Shown here: one piece after another, positions 24,552 to 32,488 of the stretch
Layout of the letters: each line of letters begins with the position of its first letter
Numbering within the stretch: the stretch's first letter is position 1
Assembly: GCA_007133995.1 (NCBI GenBank)
Contig: SLLP01000080.1
Location: 1-33,414, forward strand
DNA: 33,414 bases
Origin: Balneolales bacterium
GTDB taxonomy: Bacteria; Bacteroidota; Rhodothermia; Balneolales; Natronogracilivirgulaceae
Direction of reading: 5' to 3'
The notes under the pieces: model-generated
What the model was told of the DNA's origin: nothing
Databases searched by the model: none
Seen by the model: the letters and a program-made list of their open reading frames with translations, nothing else
Position numbers and translations under genes: made by a program

Positions 24552-25823
24552 ATGAATGAGTGGCTGCTAATTGCATGCGTGATTCTGCTGAGTGCTTTTT
24601 TTGCAGGATCGGAGATCGGTTATGTTTCCGCCAACCGGCTCAAGCTTGAAATCCGGGCCAGAAAAAACACCATACGCTCGAAAGCGTTGGCCCATTTCCT
24701 CAAGGATCCCGAGGCCTTTCTGTCCACCACGCTGATCGGTAATAATGTCGCCAATGTACTGTATGCCACACTGATGGCTCTGTTTCTGGTTCAGCCGGTA
24801 TCCAACATCTATTTCTCCATTTTTGAGGTGTATCCATCCGATCTGGTCATCCTGCTCATCCAGACAATCATCGCATCCCTGGTCATCATGGTATTTGGTG
24901 AGATCATTCCAAAGGTGGTATTTCGTATCAATTCCGAAGCGATGACATTTAATCTGGCTGCAATACACAGGGTTCTGAGTATCATTTTTTACCCGTTCAT
25001 CCGGATTGCCAACGGGGTTGCTGGCCACCTTATCCGCATGATCATACCAGAATCTGAATCGTCGGTACAGGTGTATCGCCGCCAGGATATTGAAATGCTG
25101 TTGCGGGAGCTTGGCGACAGTGAGGAATCGGATATCGACCGTGATGATTCGGAACTGCTGACCAACGTGCTTCAACTTTCAAATAAGAGGGTCAGAGAGT
25201 CAATGATACCCCGCACGGAGATTGTTGCGGTAGAAAAAAATGCCGGCCTGCAGGAAGCATTGCAGAAATTTGTCTCATCGGGTTTTTCAAAGGTACCGGT
25301 GTACGAGCAATCCATTGACAATGTGATCGGTGTGGTTTTTGCCTACGACCTCTTCAAGAAGCCCAAAAAGCTCAATGAGATTATTCGTCCCGTCAAGCAT
25401 ATCCCATCCAGCCAGAAATCCAAGGACCTGCTTTCGGAATTTCAAAAGCTCAATATCTCTCTTGCGATTGTGATTGATGAGTATGGAGGAACGGCTGGAC
25501 TGGTCACCACCGAAGACTTGCTCGAAGAGGTGGTCGGTGATATTCAGGATGAGTACGATATGGAGGATATGGTGATGAAAAAGCTCTCACATAACACCTT
25601 CGTACTGAGTGGTGACGTGCCGCTGCATGAGCTTTCTGAGAAATTCCCGTCAACCCGGCTACCCGAGCGAAATCAGTATTTTGAGACGGTAGCAGGTTAC
25701 ATTATCCACGAAACCGGAAGAATTCCCAAGGTAAACGAGGAGATCCTGATCGGGAATCATAAATTCATCATCAGCAAGGCGAGACAATCCAGAATTGAGA
25801 TGGTGAAAATGATCGTAATGTAA
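24552..25823 (+). CDS. CNNM/CorC-type CBS-domain membrane protein (hemolysin-like)
   Basis: The 423-residue protein has the three-part family layout. The N-terminal CNNM (DUF21) membrane domain (~1-190) carries FFAGSEIGYVSANRLKLE and STTLIGNNVANVLYA. A CBS pair (~205-325) follows with VRESMIPRTEIVAVEKN, GFSKVPVYEQSIDNVIGVV and AIVIDEYGGTAGLVTTEDLL. The last part is a CorC/HlyC transporter-associated domain (~340-423). Members take part in magnesium or divalent-cation efflux; the name hemolysin is historical and a lytic role is not implied. GGAG (24541-24544) eight bases before the ATG may be its ribosome site. A hexamer repeat lies just upstream. It converges with xseA, with only 11 bases between the stops. 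Confidence 0.92.
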   Translation: MNEWLLIACVILLSAFFAGSEIGYVSANRLKLEIRARKNTIRSKALAHFLKDPEAFLSTTLIGNNVANVLYATLMALFLVQPVSNIYFSIFEVYPSDLVILLIQTIIASLVIMVFGEIIPKVVFRINSEAMTFNLAAIHRVLSIIFYPFIRIANGVAGHLIRMIIPESESSVQVYRRQDIEMLLRELGDSEESDIDRDDSELLTNVLQLSNKRVRESMIPRTEIVAVEKNAGLQEALQKFVSSGFSKVPVYEQSIDNVIGVVFAYDLFKKPKKLNEIIRPVKHIPSSQKSKDLLSEFQKLNISLAIVIDEYGGTAGLVTTEDLLEEVVGDIQDEYDMEDMVMKKLSHNTFVLSGDVPLHELSEKFPSTRLPERNQYFETVAGYIIHETGRIPKVNEEILIGNHKFIISKARQSRIEMVKMIVM

Positions 25824-25834
25824 GTCGAAGGGAT

Positions 25835-27094
25835 TCAACCGATCCTGATTTTTCGGTCGGACCATTCGACATCAAATGGTTTTTCGGGGCAGAACCGGTC
25901 TGACGATCGCACCCACTTATCCTCCTGGTAGATAAGGGTATAACCTTTTTTTAGTGGTGCATTGGGGTCGGTGGCGAGAAGCCGGTGGTGTAATGCATTC
26001 CATTCCGATTTTCTTTGTACAAGATATCTGATTGCCATTCCGGAAAGGGTATCGGAAAGATGCCGGTTTCGGTCCCTTTTTTGCTGCAGTATCCGTTTCA
26101 GGATACCCGCCATCTGTTTTTCCTGCCATACTATGGTTTCGGCCTGACGGGTAATCCGCTGTTTGACCTTGTGGAGAGCATAATTATCCAGAAAGCGCAT
26201 TACGGTATCCTTATGGCGGTTGAGCATATCCATCAGCCGTTTTTCGATGGTGAGTTGAAAGTCATTGATTTTCATTTGCAGATCGTTCTGATCAGGGACT
26301 GCAATCACGATAGCCTGCGTGGGCGTGGCCGCACGTGCATCAGCCACAAAATCGGATATGCTGAAATCGGTTTCGTGTCCGACCGCGCTGATGACGGGCA
26401 CACGGCACTCAGAAATTGCCCGGGCGACGATTTCTTCATTGAATGCCCAGAGATCCTCGAGTGAACCGCCTCCCCGTCCCACGATCAGGAGGTTCACATC
26501 CTCCAGCTCCGAAAAAAAGCGAATACCTTCGCTTATCTCGGAAGCGGCCTGCTGCCCCTGCACAGAAGCATGATAGAGCAGGACTTGACAGGCCGGATAC
26601 CGTTTTTCCAGTGTATTGCGCATATCCTGAAAAGCTGCACCTGTGGCGGAGGTAACGATACCGATCACTTCGGGGTATCTGGGAAGCGCACGCTTTCGGC
26701 TTTCGTCGAATAATCCCTCAGCCTGCAGTTTATGCTTCAGCTGCTCGAAGGCCAGCTGCAGTGCGCCGAGTCCGGCCGCACGGATCGACCGGGTGATGAG
26801 CTGATATCGACCGTGGGGCGCATAGACCTGCACCGATCCGCTTACGATCACTTCATCCCCGTGCTTCGGAATGCTTTCAAGCTGCTGCCGCATGGAGTTC
26901 CACATCACACAGGAAAGCTGTGCACCTGCATCCTTGAGTGTGAAGTAGAGATGGCCGTTTCGGCTGGTTTGGGGCTGGCTCACCTCGCCGCGCACACTGA
27001 CCCAATCGAATTGCTCTTCCAGCATCAGCTTGATCTCATCGGTAAGATCGCTGACACTCAGTACCTCGAATATTTCCTGATCATGAAATTGCAT
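25835..27094 (-). CDS. xseA: Exodeoxyribonuclease VII large subunit
   Basis: With XseB it forms ExoVII, which degrades single-stranded DNA. From the ATG at 27094 the protein has 419 residues; an in-frame ATG at 27148 would add 18 residues with no family similarity and would cover the pyrC promoter. The N-terminal OB-fold (FDWVSVRGEVSQPQTSRNGH, YFTLKDAGAQLSCVMW) precedes the catalytic domain. That domain has IGIVTSATGAAFQDM, VNLLIVGRGGGSLEDLWAFN and PVISAVGHETDFSISDFVAD. The family marker RAATPTQA follows, and a long coiled coil (~280-370) ends in PLKKGYTLIYQ. All conserved blocks are intact. xseB is not next to it. Confidence 0.94.
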   Translation of the reverse strand: MQFHDQEIFEVLSVSDLTDEIKLMLEEQFDWVSVRGEVSQPQTSRNGHLYFTLKDAGAQLSCVMWNSMRQQLESIPKHGDEVIVSGSVQVYAPHGRYQLITRSIRAAGLGALQLAFEQLKHKLQAEGLFDESRKRALPRYPEVIGIVTSATGAAFQDMRNTLEKRYPACQVLLYHASVQGQQAASEISEGIRFFSELEDVNLLIVGRGGGSLEDLWAFNEEIVARAISECRVPVISAVGHETDFSISDFVADARAATPTQAIVIAVPDQNDLQMKINDFQLTIEKRLMDMLNRHKDTVMRFLDNYALHKVKQRITRQAETIVWQEKQMAGILKRILQQKRDRNRHLSDTLSGMAIRYLVQRKSEWNALHHRLLATDPNAPLKKGYTLIYQEDKWVRSSDRFCPEKPFDVEWSDRKIRIG

Positions 27095-27126
27095 GTCAAT
27101 CGTAAGGCATTTTCTTGTGAATGGGT

Positions 27127-27134
27127 TATATTTG
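27127..27134 (+). promoter_or_regulatory. Candidate -7 promoter box for pyrC
   Basis: TATATTTG matches the Bacteroidota TAnnTTTG box exactly, 28 bases before the pyrC ATG, so the leader would be about 20 bases. A good -33 TTTG at 19-21 bases spacing is not visible, so confidence is limited. Its position between the divergent genes also favours the shorter xseA start. Confidence 0.4.
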
Positions 27135-27162
27135 CATCGAACCTTCATAATAATTACTTGCG

Positions 27163-28476
27163 ATGAGCAATAAAAAGAATTTACTGATTAAAAATGTGCG
27201 TCCGGTTGATGAAAAGCGGGACGGCTCGGAGACCGTCGATATCCGCATTCGCGGTGGGAAAATAGTGGAAATAGGCGTGGGTCTGTCAGACGGATCCGGC
27301 GGTGATTCCGGTACGGAGAAAAACGTATTTGACGGCAGGGGAGCTTACGTGTCTCCCGGCTGGATGGATATGCATGTCCATTTGCGTGAACCGGGATTTG
27401 AGCACAAGGAGACAATCCGGACCGGATGTGCTGCCGCAGCTGCCGGTGGCTTTACCGCTGTGGCCTGCATGCCTAACACCAATCCACCTATCCATACGCG
27501 TGATGTGGTCAGTTATGTCCTGGAACAGGCGAACGGCTTGCCGGTGGATGTGTATCCCATAGGTACGGTTTCCAAAGAGAGAGCGGGAAAATCGATTGCC
27601 GAGATGGGTGATATGAAGGATGGTGGAGCGGTTGCCTTCAGTGATGACGGTGATCCGGTTCAGGACAGCCGTCTTATGCGCATTGCACTGGAATATTCTG
27701 CGATGCTTGGTGTACCTGTCATCAATCATGAAGAGGATCTTCCGCTTTCCCGGCCCGGTCATATGCATGAAGGTCGCGTATCAACCCGGCTTGGACTCGC
27801 GGGAACACCGTCCATTGCTGAGGAGGTGATGATTGCACGTGATATCCTGCTGTCTGAACTTACCGGCGGTCACCTCCATGTGGCACATATTAGTACACGT
27901 AAAGCATTAGAGCTTGTGCGTGATGCCAAAAAGAAAGGCTTGAAAGTGACTGCCGAAGTATGTCCTCACCACTTTGACTTGACCGACGAGGAGATCGAAC
28001 GGCGACAATTTGACACCAACTGCAAAATGCATCCCCCGCTTCGCACTGCCAATGATCTGGAGGCAATGATGGAAGGTCTCCGGGATGGCACTATTGATGT
28101 TATTTGCACCGATCATGCGCCGCACTCGGTGGATGAGAAAGAGGTTGAATTTATATACGCTCCGAATGGCATCATCGGACTGGAAACAGCCTGGAGCATC
28201 GTATGCATGCGATTAATCAACCCGGGAAAACTTTCCCTGCAGGATGCCGTTACGAAAATAGCTGTAAATCCCAGAAAAATCCTGAATATCCCGGTGCCCG
28301 TTCTGGCCGAAGGCGCAACGGCAAATCTGACCATATTTGATACCGAAACGGAGTGGGTGTGCGGCAAGGACACCATCCGGTCGCGATCTGCCAATACTCC
28401 CTGGCTGAATAATAAACTGAAAGGCCATGCTCTTGCGATCTATAATAAAGGCCAGTTCGTTAAATCGGGAGACTGA
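27163..28476 (+). CDS. pyrC: Dihydroorotase
   Basis: It cyclises N-carbamoyl-aspartate to dihydroorotate in pyrimidine synthesis. The 437-residue protein is an amidohydrolase-fold TIM barrel of the class I type, longer than the ~350-residue E. coli enzyme. Metal and substrate motifs in order: DMHVHLREPG (H71 and H73), FTAVACMPNTNPP, VAFSDDGDPV, VINHEEDLPLS, HLHVAHISTR, and ICTDHAPHS with the catalytic aspartate. The C-terminal composite domain includes EGATANLTIFDTETEW. All expected ligands are present, so it is not one of the inactive dihydroorotase-like proteins. It converges on the KamA-like gene with ten bases between the stops. Confidence 0.95.
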   Translation: MSNKKNLLIKNVRPVDEKRDGSETVDIRIRGGKIVEIGVGLSDGSGGDSGTEKNVFDGRGAYVSPGWMDMHVHLREPGFEHKETIRTGCAAAAAGGFTAVACMPNTNPPIHTRDVVSYVLEQANGLPVDVYPIGTVSKERAGKSIAEMGDMKDGGAVAFSDDGDPVQDSRLMRIALEYSAMLGVPVINHEEDLPLSRPGHMHEGRVSTRLGLAGTPSIAEEVMIARDILLSELTGGHLHVAHISTRKALELVRDAKKKGLKVTAEVCPHHFDLTDEEIERRQFDTNCKMHPPLRTANDLEAMMEGLRDGTIDVICTDHAPHSVDEKEVEFIYAPNGIIGLETAWSIVCMRLINPGKLSLQDAVTKIAVNPRKILNIPVPVLAEGATANLTIFDTETEWVCGKDTIRSRSANTPWLNNKLKGHALAIYNKGQFVKSGD

Positions 28477-28486
28477 CACCCGGATT

Positions 28487-29995
28487 TCAGTTCACATCAT
28501 CGACGATCTTTTTCAGATCCAGCTTTTCTTTTCTGCCTGTTTTTCCTTTGGAGTGACCGTTGGGGTTGCCATTGGATGTCCCGTTGGAATGCCCATTTCT
28601 TTTTTCCGTATTCGAGTCACCTGAGCCTCCGCTAAAGTCCTCGATGGACAATTGCTCTGACTCTTTTTCAAAGAAAAACTGTTTTTCTCCGAAAGCCGGT
28701 TCAAGATCATCCAGCCAGACGGCTTTTTTGTTGTATTTGGCAAAGAACGGGCGTCCGGTCCAGTCCGGATTCCTTCCCTGGATGAATCGCAGTGTGAGCA
28801 CTTTTTCACCTGCCACATCACTCACGCCAAGCACCTGAACTTTGCCGGGGCCTGCCGACATACTGGGACCGCGTACGGTTCGGGCAATTCCGCTTACCTG
28901 CTTGTAGGCACCGCGGAAAATTTTCCAGGCCTGCTCGAGGGGAATATCGAAGTGATGACGTGCACCGGTATCCCTAACAACAAACATGTAATAGGGTATC
29001 ATGCCCTGTTTGACCTGTTCGCGCCACATTTCGGCCCATGCGTCAGAGGTGTCATTGATATACCTCAACAGCGGAGATTGTGTTCTGATCTGGGCTCCCG
29101 TGGATCGGACGCGGCGGACAGCTTCTTTGTGAATATCTGTTGTCAGCTCTACCGGGTTCGAGTAATGTCCCATCAGAGCGAGATGGAGTCCTGAATCAGT
29201 TACTTTACGGAACAAGTCGAGCATCTCATCCGCATCACTGTCCGTAACAAATTTGTAGGGCCAGTAAGCCAATCCCTTGGTACCGATTCGGATATTTCTC
29301 AAATTCGGTAAATCGGCTTCGAGCAAGGGCTCAATATACGAAGCCAATACGCTGGCCTTCATGATCATGGGGTCGCCGCCGGTGAAAAGTACGTCAGTGA
29401 CTTCGGGATGATTTTTCAGATAATCCACGAGCACTTTCGACTCCTTTGTGGCGAATTTCAGCTCGTCAATACCTACAAACTGAGGCCATCGGAAGCAAAA
29501 CGTACAGTAGGCATGGCAGGTCTGGCCCTGGCTCGGAAAAAAGAGTGCTGTTTCCTGGTACTTGTGCTGCATGCCTTCGAGTGTCTCACATCCGAGCTGT
29601 GGTGTATTTTCATCCTGTTGGCCTGCAGGATGGGGATTCAGCTGCATCCGTATTTCATTAGCAGTAGCCTTGATTTCCTCTTTAGATGCATCTCTTTTCA
29701 GGACTTCAGCCATTTTTTCGAAGAGATGTGGCTTGAGCATCGTTTTTTGAGGAAATGTAAGCTGAAACATCGGATCATCCGGGATATTGTCCCAGTTGAT
29801 AAGTTCTCTGATTACGTAATTATTCACCTTGAAAGGCAATACATTTCCAACGACTCGTATCGCAAAACGAATGTCTTCAGGCAGTTTTTTTATCTGAGGG
29901 ATTTTCTCAAATGTTCTGAGATTGTACGATTTGTATCTGGGTGCTTCTCCTCTGATAAAAAACGATTCATTTGGCTTAAAATCGAAGTAAGACAA
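28487..29995 (-). CDS. KamA-family radical SAM, PLP-dependent aminomutase-like protein
   Basis: The 502-residue protein, starting at TTG 29995, is a lysine 2,3-aminomutase-like enzyme. The CxxxCxxC cluster motif is CHAYCTFC (C160, C164, C167), and DVLFTGGDPM is the SAM-binding GGD motif. GPGKVQV holds the probable PLP lysine (K385). R169 after the cluster and D315 in RYIND match the KamA residues that bind the substrate carboxylate and ammonium. The second aspartate (D330 in Clostridium KamA, seven residues before the PLP lysine) is not evident; serine occupies that place. The substrate may therefore not be lysine. A repetitive N/G/S/H tail (~467-487) is unusual. The longer in-frame start at 30127 is rejected because AGGAGG precedes the chosen TTG. 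No ablB acetyltransferase gene is nearby. Confidence 0.85.
   Translation of the reverse strand: MSYFDFKPNESFFIRGEAPRYKSYNLRTFEKIPQIKKLPEDIRFAIRVVGNVLPFKVNNYVIRELINWDNIPDDPMFQLTFPQKTMLKPHLFEKMAEVLKRDASKEEIKATANEIRMQLNPHPAGQQDENTPQLGCETLEGMQHKYQETALFFPSQGQTCHAYCTFCFRWPQFVGIDELKFATKESKVLVDYLKNHPEVTDVLFTGGDPMIMKASVLASYIEPLLEADLPNLRNIRIGTKGLAYWPYKFVTDSDADEMLDLFRKVTDSGLHLALMGHYSNPVELTTDIHKEAVRRVRSTGAQIRTQSPLLRYINDTSDAWAEMWREQVKQGMIPYYMFVVRDTGARHHFDIPLEQAWKIFRGAYKQVSGIARTVRGPSMSAGPGKVQVLGVSDVAGEKVLTLRFIQGRNPDWTGRPFFAKYNKKAVWLDDLEPAFGEKQFFFEKESEQLSIEDFSGGSGDSNTEKRNGHSNGTSNGNPNGHSKGKTGRKEKLDLKKIVDDVN
28535..28597 (-). repeat. Low-complexity N/G/H/S tail in the KamA-like protein
   Basis: The coding sequence here spells repeats of NGHS, NGTS, NGNP and NGHS, close to a four-residue period, 15 residues before the C-terminus. 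It is a likely flexible linker to the final lysine-rich segment GRKEKLDLKKIVDDVN. Confidence 0.7.
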
Positions 29996-30403
29996 TGTGA
30001 CCTCCTTTTTTTTATACTGTTCACCGTTAGTCCGCTTCCGCCCAAACCGGATTATCATAACGTTGTGACGAACCGCTATCATTCCGGACCAACCACTAAA
30101 ATCATCGCTCTTGCCAGATCTGAACAATTAATCATCTGTCAGATCATTAACCGGGACTCGGATTGCTTTCAAGTCCGCTATCGATTACCGAACACTTTTA
30201 TATGTCAAAAGCATCTAAATGTCTGATTCTTATTAGCATGTACAACGATTGTTTATTATAAGCTAAGATTATTTCTGAATTATTCAACCTGCCTGACAAT
30301 AACAGTGGCGTGCTTATAAATATTGTGAAAGTTTCGCCCTTACTCGCCGATGGCAAGCCAGGACGTTGTCTAACAGCCCTTAATGATATAAATATCGGGT
30401 TAT
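29996..30403. other. 408-base intergenic region upstream of the KamA-like gene
   Basis: This stretch contains the AGGAGG ribosome site of the KamA-like gene and presumably its promoter, but no exact TAnnTTTG box was found on the minus strand. A plus-strand frame crosses it (up to 30226), opposite kamA, with no protein features. GATATAAATATC at 30386-30397 is a small palindrome near the end of the M16 protease gene, too weak for a terminator. No RNA gene was recognised. Confidence 0.5.
30001..30006 (-). promoter_or_regulatory. Shine-Dalgarno fixing the TTG start of the KamA-like gene
   Basis: AGGAGG lies five bases before TTG 29995-29993, a perfect anti-SD match. It decides the start, since the longer frame (TTG at 30127) has no such site and encodes an N-terminus without family similarity. 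Confidence 0.75.
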
Positions 30404-32476
30404 TTATTCAATACTGTGACCGCTCATGAGAGTCCGGCTGACCAGCTCACCGTCGGAATAACGCTCTTGTTCATAAGCGATGCGTACACCGTCATTCCAG
30501 GTCCAGTCATTCAGAATTAAGGTAACTTCCACCTCGCGTCCCTGATCAGGATCGAATTGCGAATAGGATATTTCCACCGGTAGTGATTCACTATCCGATA
30601 TATGAATCGTCATATCATAATCACCGCCGATGTGGACTTTTCTGACATCTTCTTCCTCGTGGATCAGTTTGGCATCAAGTGTGGCTGCTTCCATGGCCAG
30701 ATGCAGGGGGTTTCGTTTCAGGTCCTCAAGCAGGGATTCCACAAAAGATTGTGGCAGCTGTTGCTGCTGACCTCCCATTCTGACGACACCCTGACCGTCA
30801 GCCACTTCAATGATCTGGCTACCCATCGGAGTCGATATCTCCATGCTAATGGTATCAGGAAAACGCAGCCGGGAGGTCACCTCCAGCGGCATTTCTCCCT
30901 GGGGGGTTTGCACATACTGGGTTCCCTCCAGGATAAGCGTACCGACGTTGGTGCCACTTTCAATCATTGCTTCGGAGACTTTATTCATCCACTGACTTCC
31001 GGCGACAGGATCACCATCAACAGCGGCACGTTCCGCACCCGGGCGGGGAATGGAGATATCAATTTCCTGATAATCCCCCATTCTGCCAAGCTGATCAGTG
31101 ACCAGGTCGCGATTACCGACCACAAGCACCTTCATTTTGTCAGGCTGCAGGTTTTCAATGGCAACACGTTGAATATCATCTACGGTAACCTGCCGGACCT
31201 GCTCAATGTATAGCTCAAAGGCGTCCTCGGGAAGCCCAAGGTTGTAATTACTCATTTGCTCGGCAAGAATTCGTGCATAGCTGTCATATCGGAAGATGAT
31301 TCGATTGAAGATGCGCTCCTTTGTCTCATCAAGTTCCTGCTGTGAGACCTGTTCGTCCTGAAGCCGGCGGATCTGGTGCATGGTGGCTTCGTATGCTTCA
31401 AGGGTGTTCTCCGAACCAGTACTCAGACCTGCAAAGAATACCCCCGGGTATCTTACATTGCTTGTGTAAGCACCGTAAACTCCATAGGCCAGACCTTGTT
31501 CGGTCCGCACTTCCTGAAAGAGCCTTCCCGAAAAACCGCCGCTCAGTATCTCATTCATCACCTGAAGTGCAGCGTAATCGGGATTGTCACGATAACCACC
31601 GATATGTCCCAGGCGGATCTGACTTTGGTTCATATCGCCCTTGTGTGCAAAAAAGAGACCGGATTCAAACTCATAGTCGACATCAGGCATGTCCATATCC
31701 ACCGGATCGCCTTCGTCAAATATACCGAATGCCTGCTCAAGCTGGTTTCGAACGGTATCCGGATCGAAATCACCAACAACACCCACCAGAAGGTTGCTTC
31801 CCTGCATAATTTTCTGATGAAATCGGATCATATCATCACGGCTGATATTCTCGAGCGTGGCATATTCAACATGCCTTGCATAGACGGATTCCGGTCCGTA
31901 AATAAGTTTGCGGAACTCCCTGCCTGCAACAGAAGAAGCTTCCTCGTTGCGCCGGGAAATTGCCGTCCTTTGTTGTGTTTTGGCCAGGTCAATCCGATCA
32001 TCAGGAAACAGGGGATTTTTCAGGAGATCGGTAAAAACCGGCAGCATCTCCTCAAAATCTTCCTTCAGTACGTTCATGCGTGCCGAACCGCTGGAAAGCC
32101 CAAATCCCGTTTCCATGCTTGCAGCGCGGTTTTCAAGCAGTTCGTTTAGTTCTTCATCGGGATATTGCCCAGAACCACCCGATCGCAGTACGGTGCCGGT
32201 AAGGGATGCAAGGCCAACCTTGCCGGCCGGATCAAGCCAGGAACCGCCATTAATGATCACGTTTACGTTCACCAGGGGAAGTTCATCATTCCTTAGCAGA
32301 AAAAATTCGATTCCATTGTAGCTGAAGCGCTCAACTTCAGGTGACGTGAACGGTTTAGGTTCGGGAAACTCAAGACCCGCAACAGGGCTTTGCAGTGTTT
32401 GCCCGGAAGTACCAGATCCGCCGAGCAAAAAGATCAATACTAAAGTGACAGATAGTAGTCTCATCGTGATTTTCAT
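30404..32476 (-). CDS. M16 family protein, non-catalytic subunit with LolA-like C-terminal region
   Basis: The 690-residue secreted protein has a signal peptide (residues 1-25, no lipobox). Residues ~45-460 are two M16 (insulinase-type) half-domains. The zinc motif HxxEH is absent: its place reads GLASLTGTVL (88-97), with S, G and T replacing the three ligands. The C-terminal-domain R/Y pair is present in FQEVRTEQGLAYGVYGAY (R324, Y331), as in the partner subunit of paired M16 proteases. Residues ~490-690 form a beta-rich extra region (LEVTSRLRFPDTISMEISTP, MTIHISDSESLPVEISYSQF) that looks like the LolA/LppX lipoprotein-carrier fold; that is inference. The zinc-binding partner gene ends 12 bases upstream. 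Confidence 0.85.
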   Translation of the reverse strand: MKITMRLLSVTLVLIFLLGGSGTSGQTLQSPVAGLEFPEPKPFTSPEVERFSYNGIEFFLLRNDELPLVNVNVIINGGSWLDPAGKVGLASLTGTVLRSGGSGQYPDEELNELLENRAASMETGFGLSSGSARMNVLKEDFEEMLPVFTDLLKNPLFPDDRIDLAKTQQRTAISRRNEEASSVAGREFRKLIYGPESVYARHVEYATLENISRDDMIRFHQKIMQGSNLLVGVVGDFDPDTVRNQLEQAFGIFDEGDPVDMDMPDVDYEFESGLFFAHKGDMNQSQIRLGHIGGYRDNPDYAALQVMNEILSGGFSGRLFQEVRTEQGLAYGVYGAYTSNVRYPGVFFAGLSTGSENTLEAYEATMHQIRRLQDEQVSQQELDETKERIFNRIIFRYDSYARILAEQMSNYNLGLPEDAFELYIEQVRQVTVDDIQRVAIENLQPDKMKVLVVGNRDLVTDQLGRMGDYQEIDISIPRPGAERAAVDGDPVAGSQWMNKVSEAMIESGTNVGTLILEGTQYVQTPQGEMPLEVTSRLRFPDTISMEISTPMGSQIIEVADGQGVVRMGGQQQQLPQSFVESLLEDLKRNPLHLAMEAATLDAKLIHEEEDVRKVHIGGDYDMTIHISDSESLPVEISYSQFDPDQGREVEVTLILNDWTWNDGVRIAYEQERYSDGELVSRTLMSGHSIE

Positions 32477-32488
32477 TTTTTAATACAT

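Noticed and set aside
24095..24559. Open frame with a W-N repeat tail (WNWNWNWT)
   Set aside because: It begins inside the enoyl-CoA hydratase gene in another frame, and its W-N repeat is simply the translation of the hexanucleotide tract.
25824..25834. Possible bidirectional terminator between the CorC-like gene and xseA
   Set aside because: The 11-base gap and nearby CCGATC/GGTCGG segments do not form a continuous stem.
29408..30226. Long plus-strand open frame (272 codons) opposite the KamA-like gene
   Set aside because: It lies antisense to a well-supported radical SAM gene, is rich in Cys, Phe, His and Arg in no family pattern, and has no motif.
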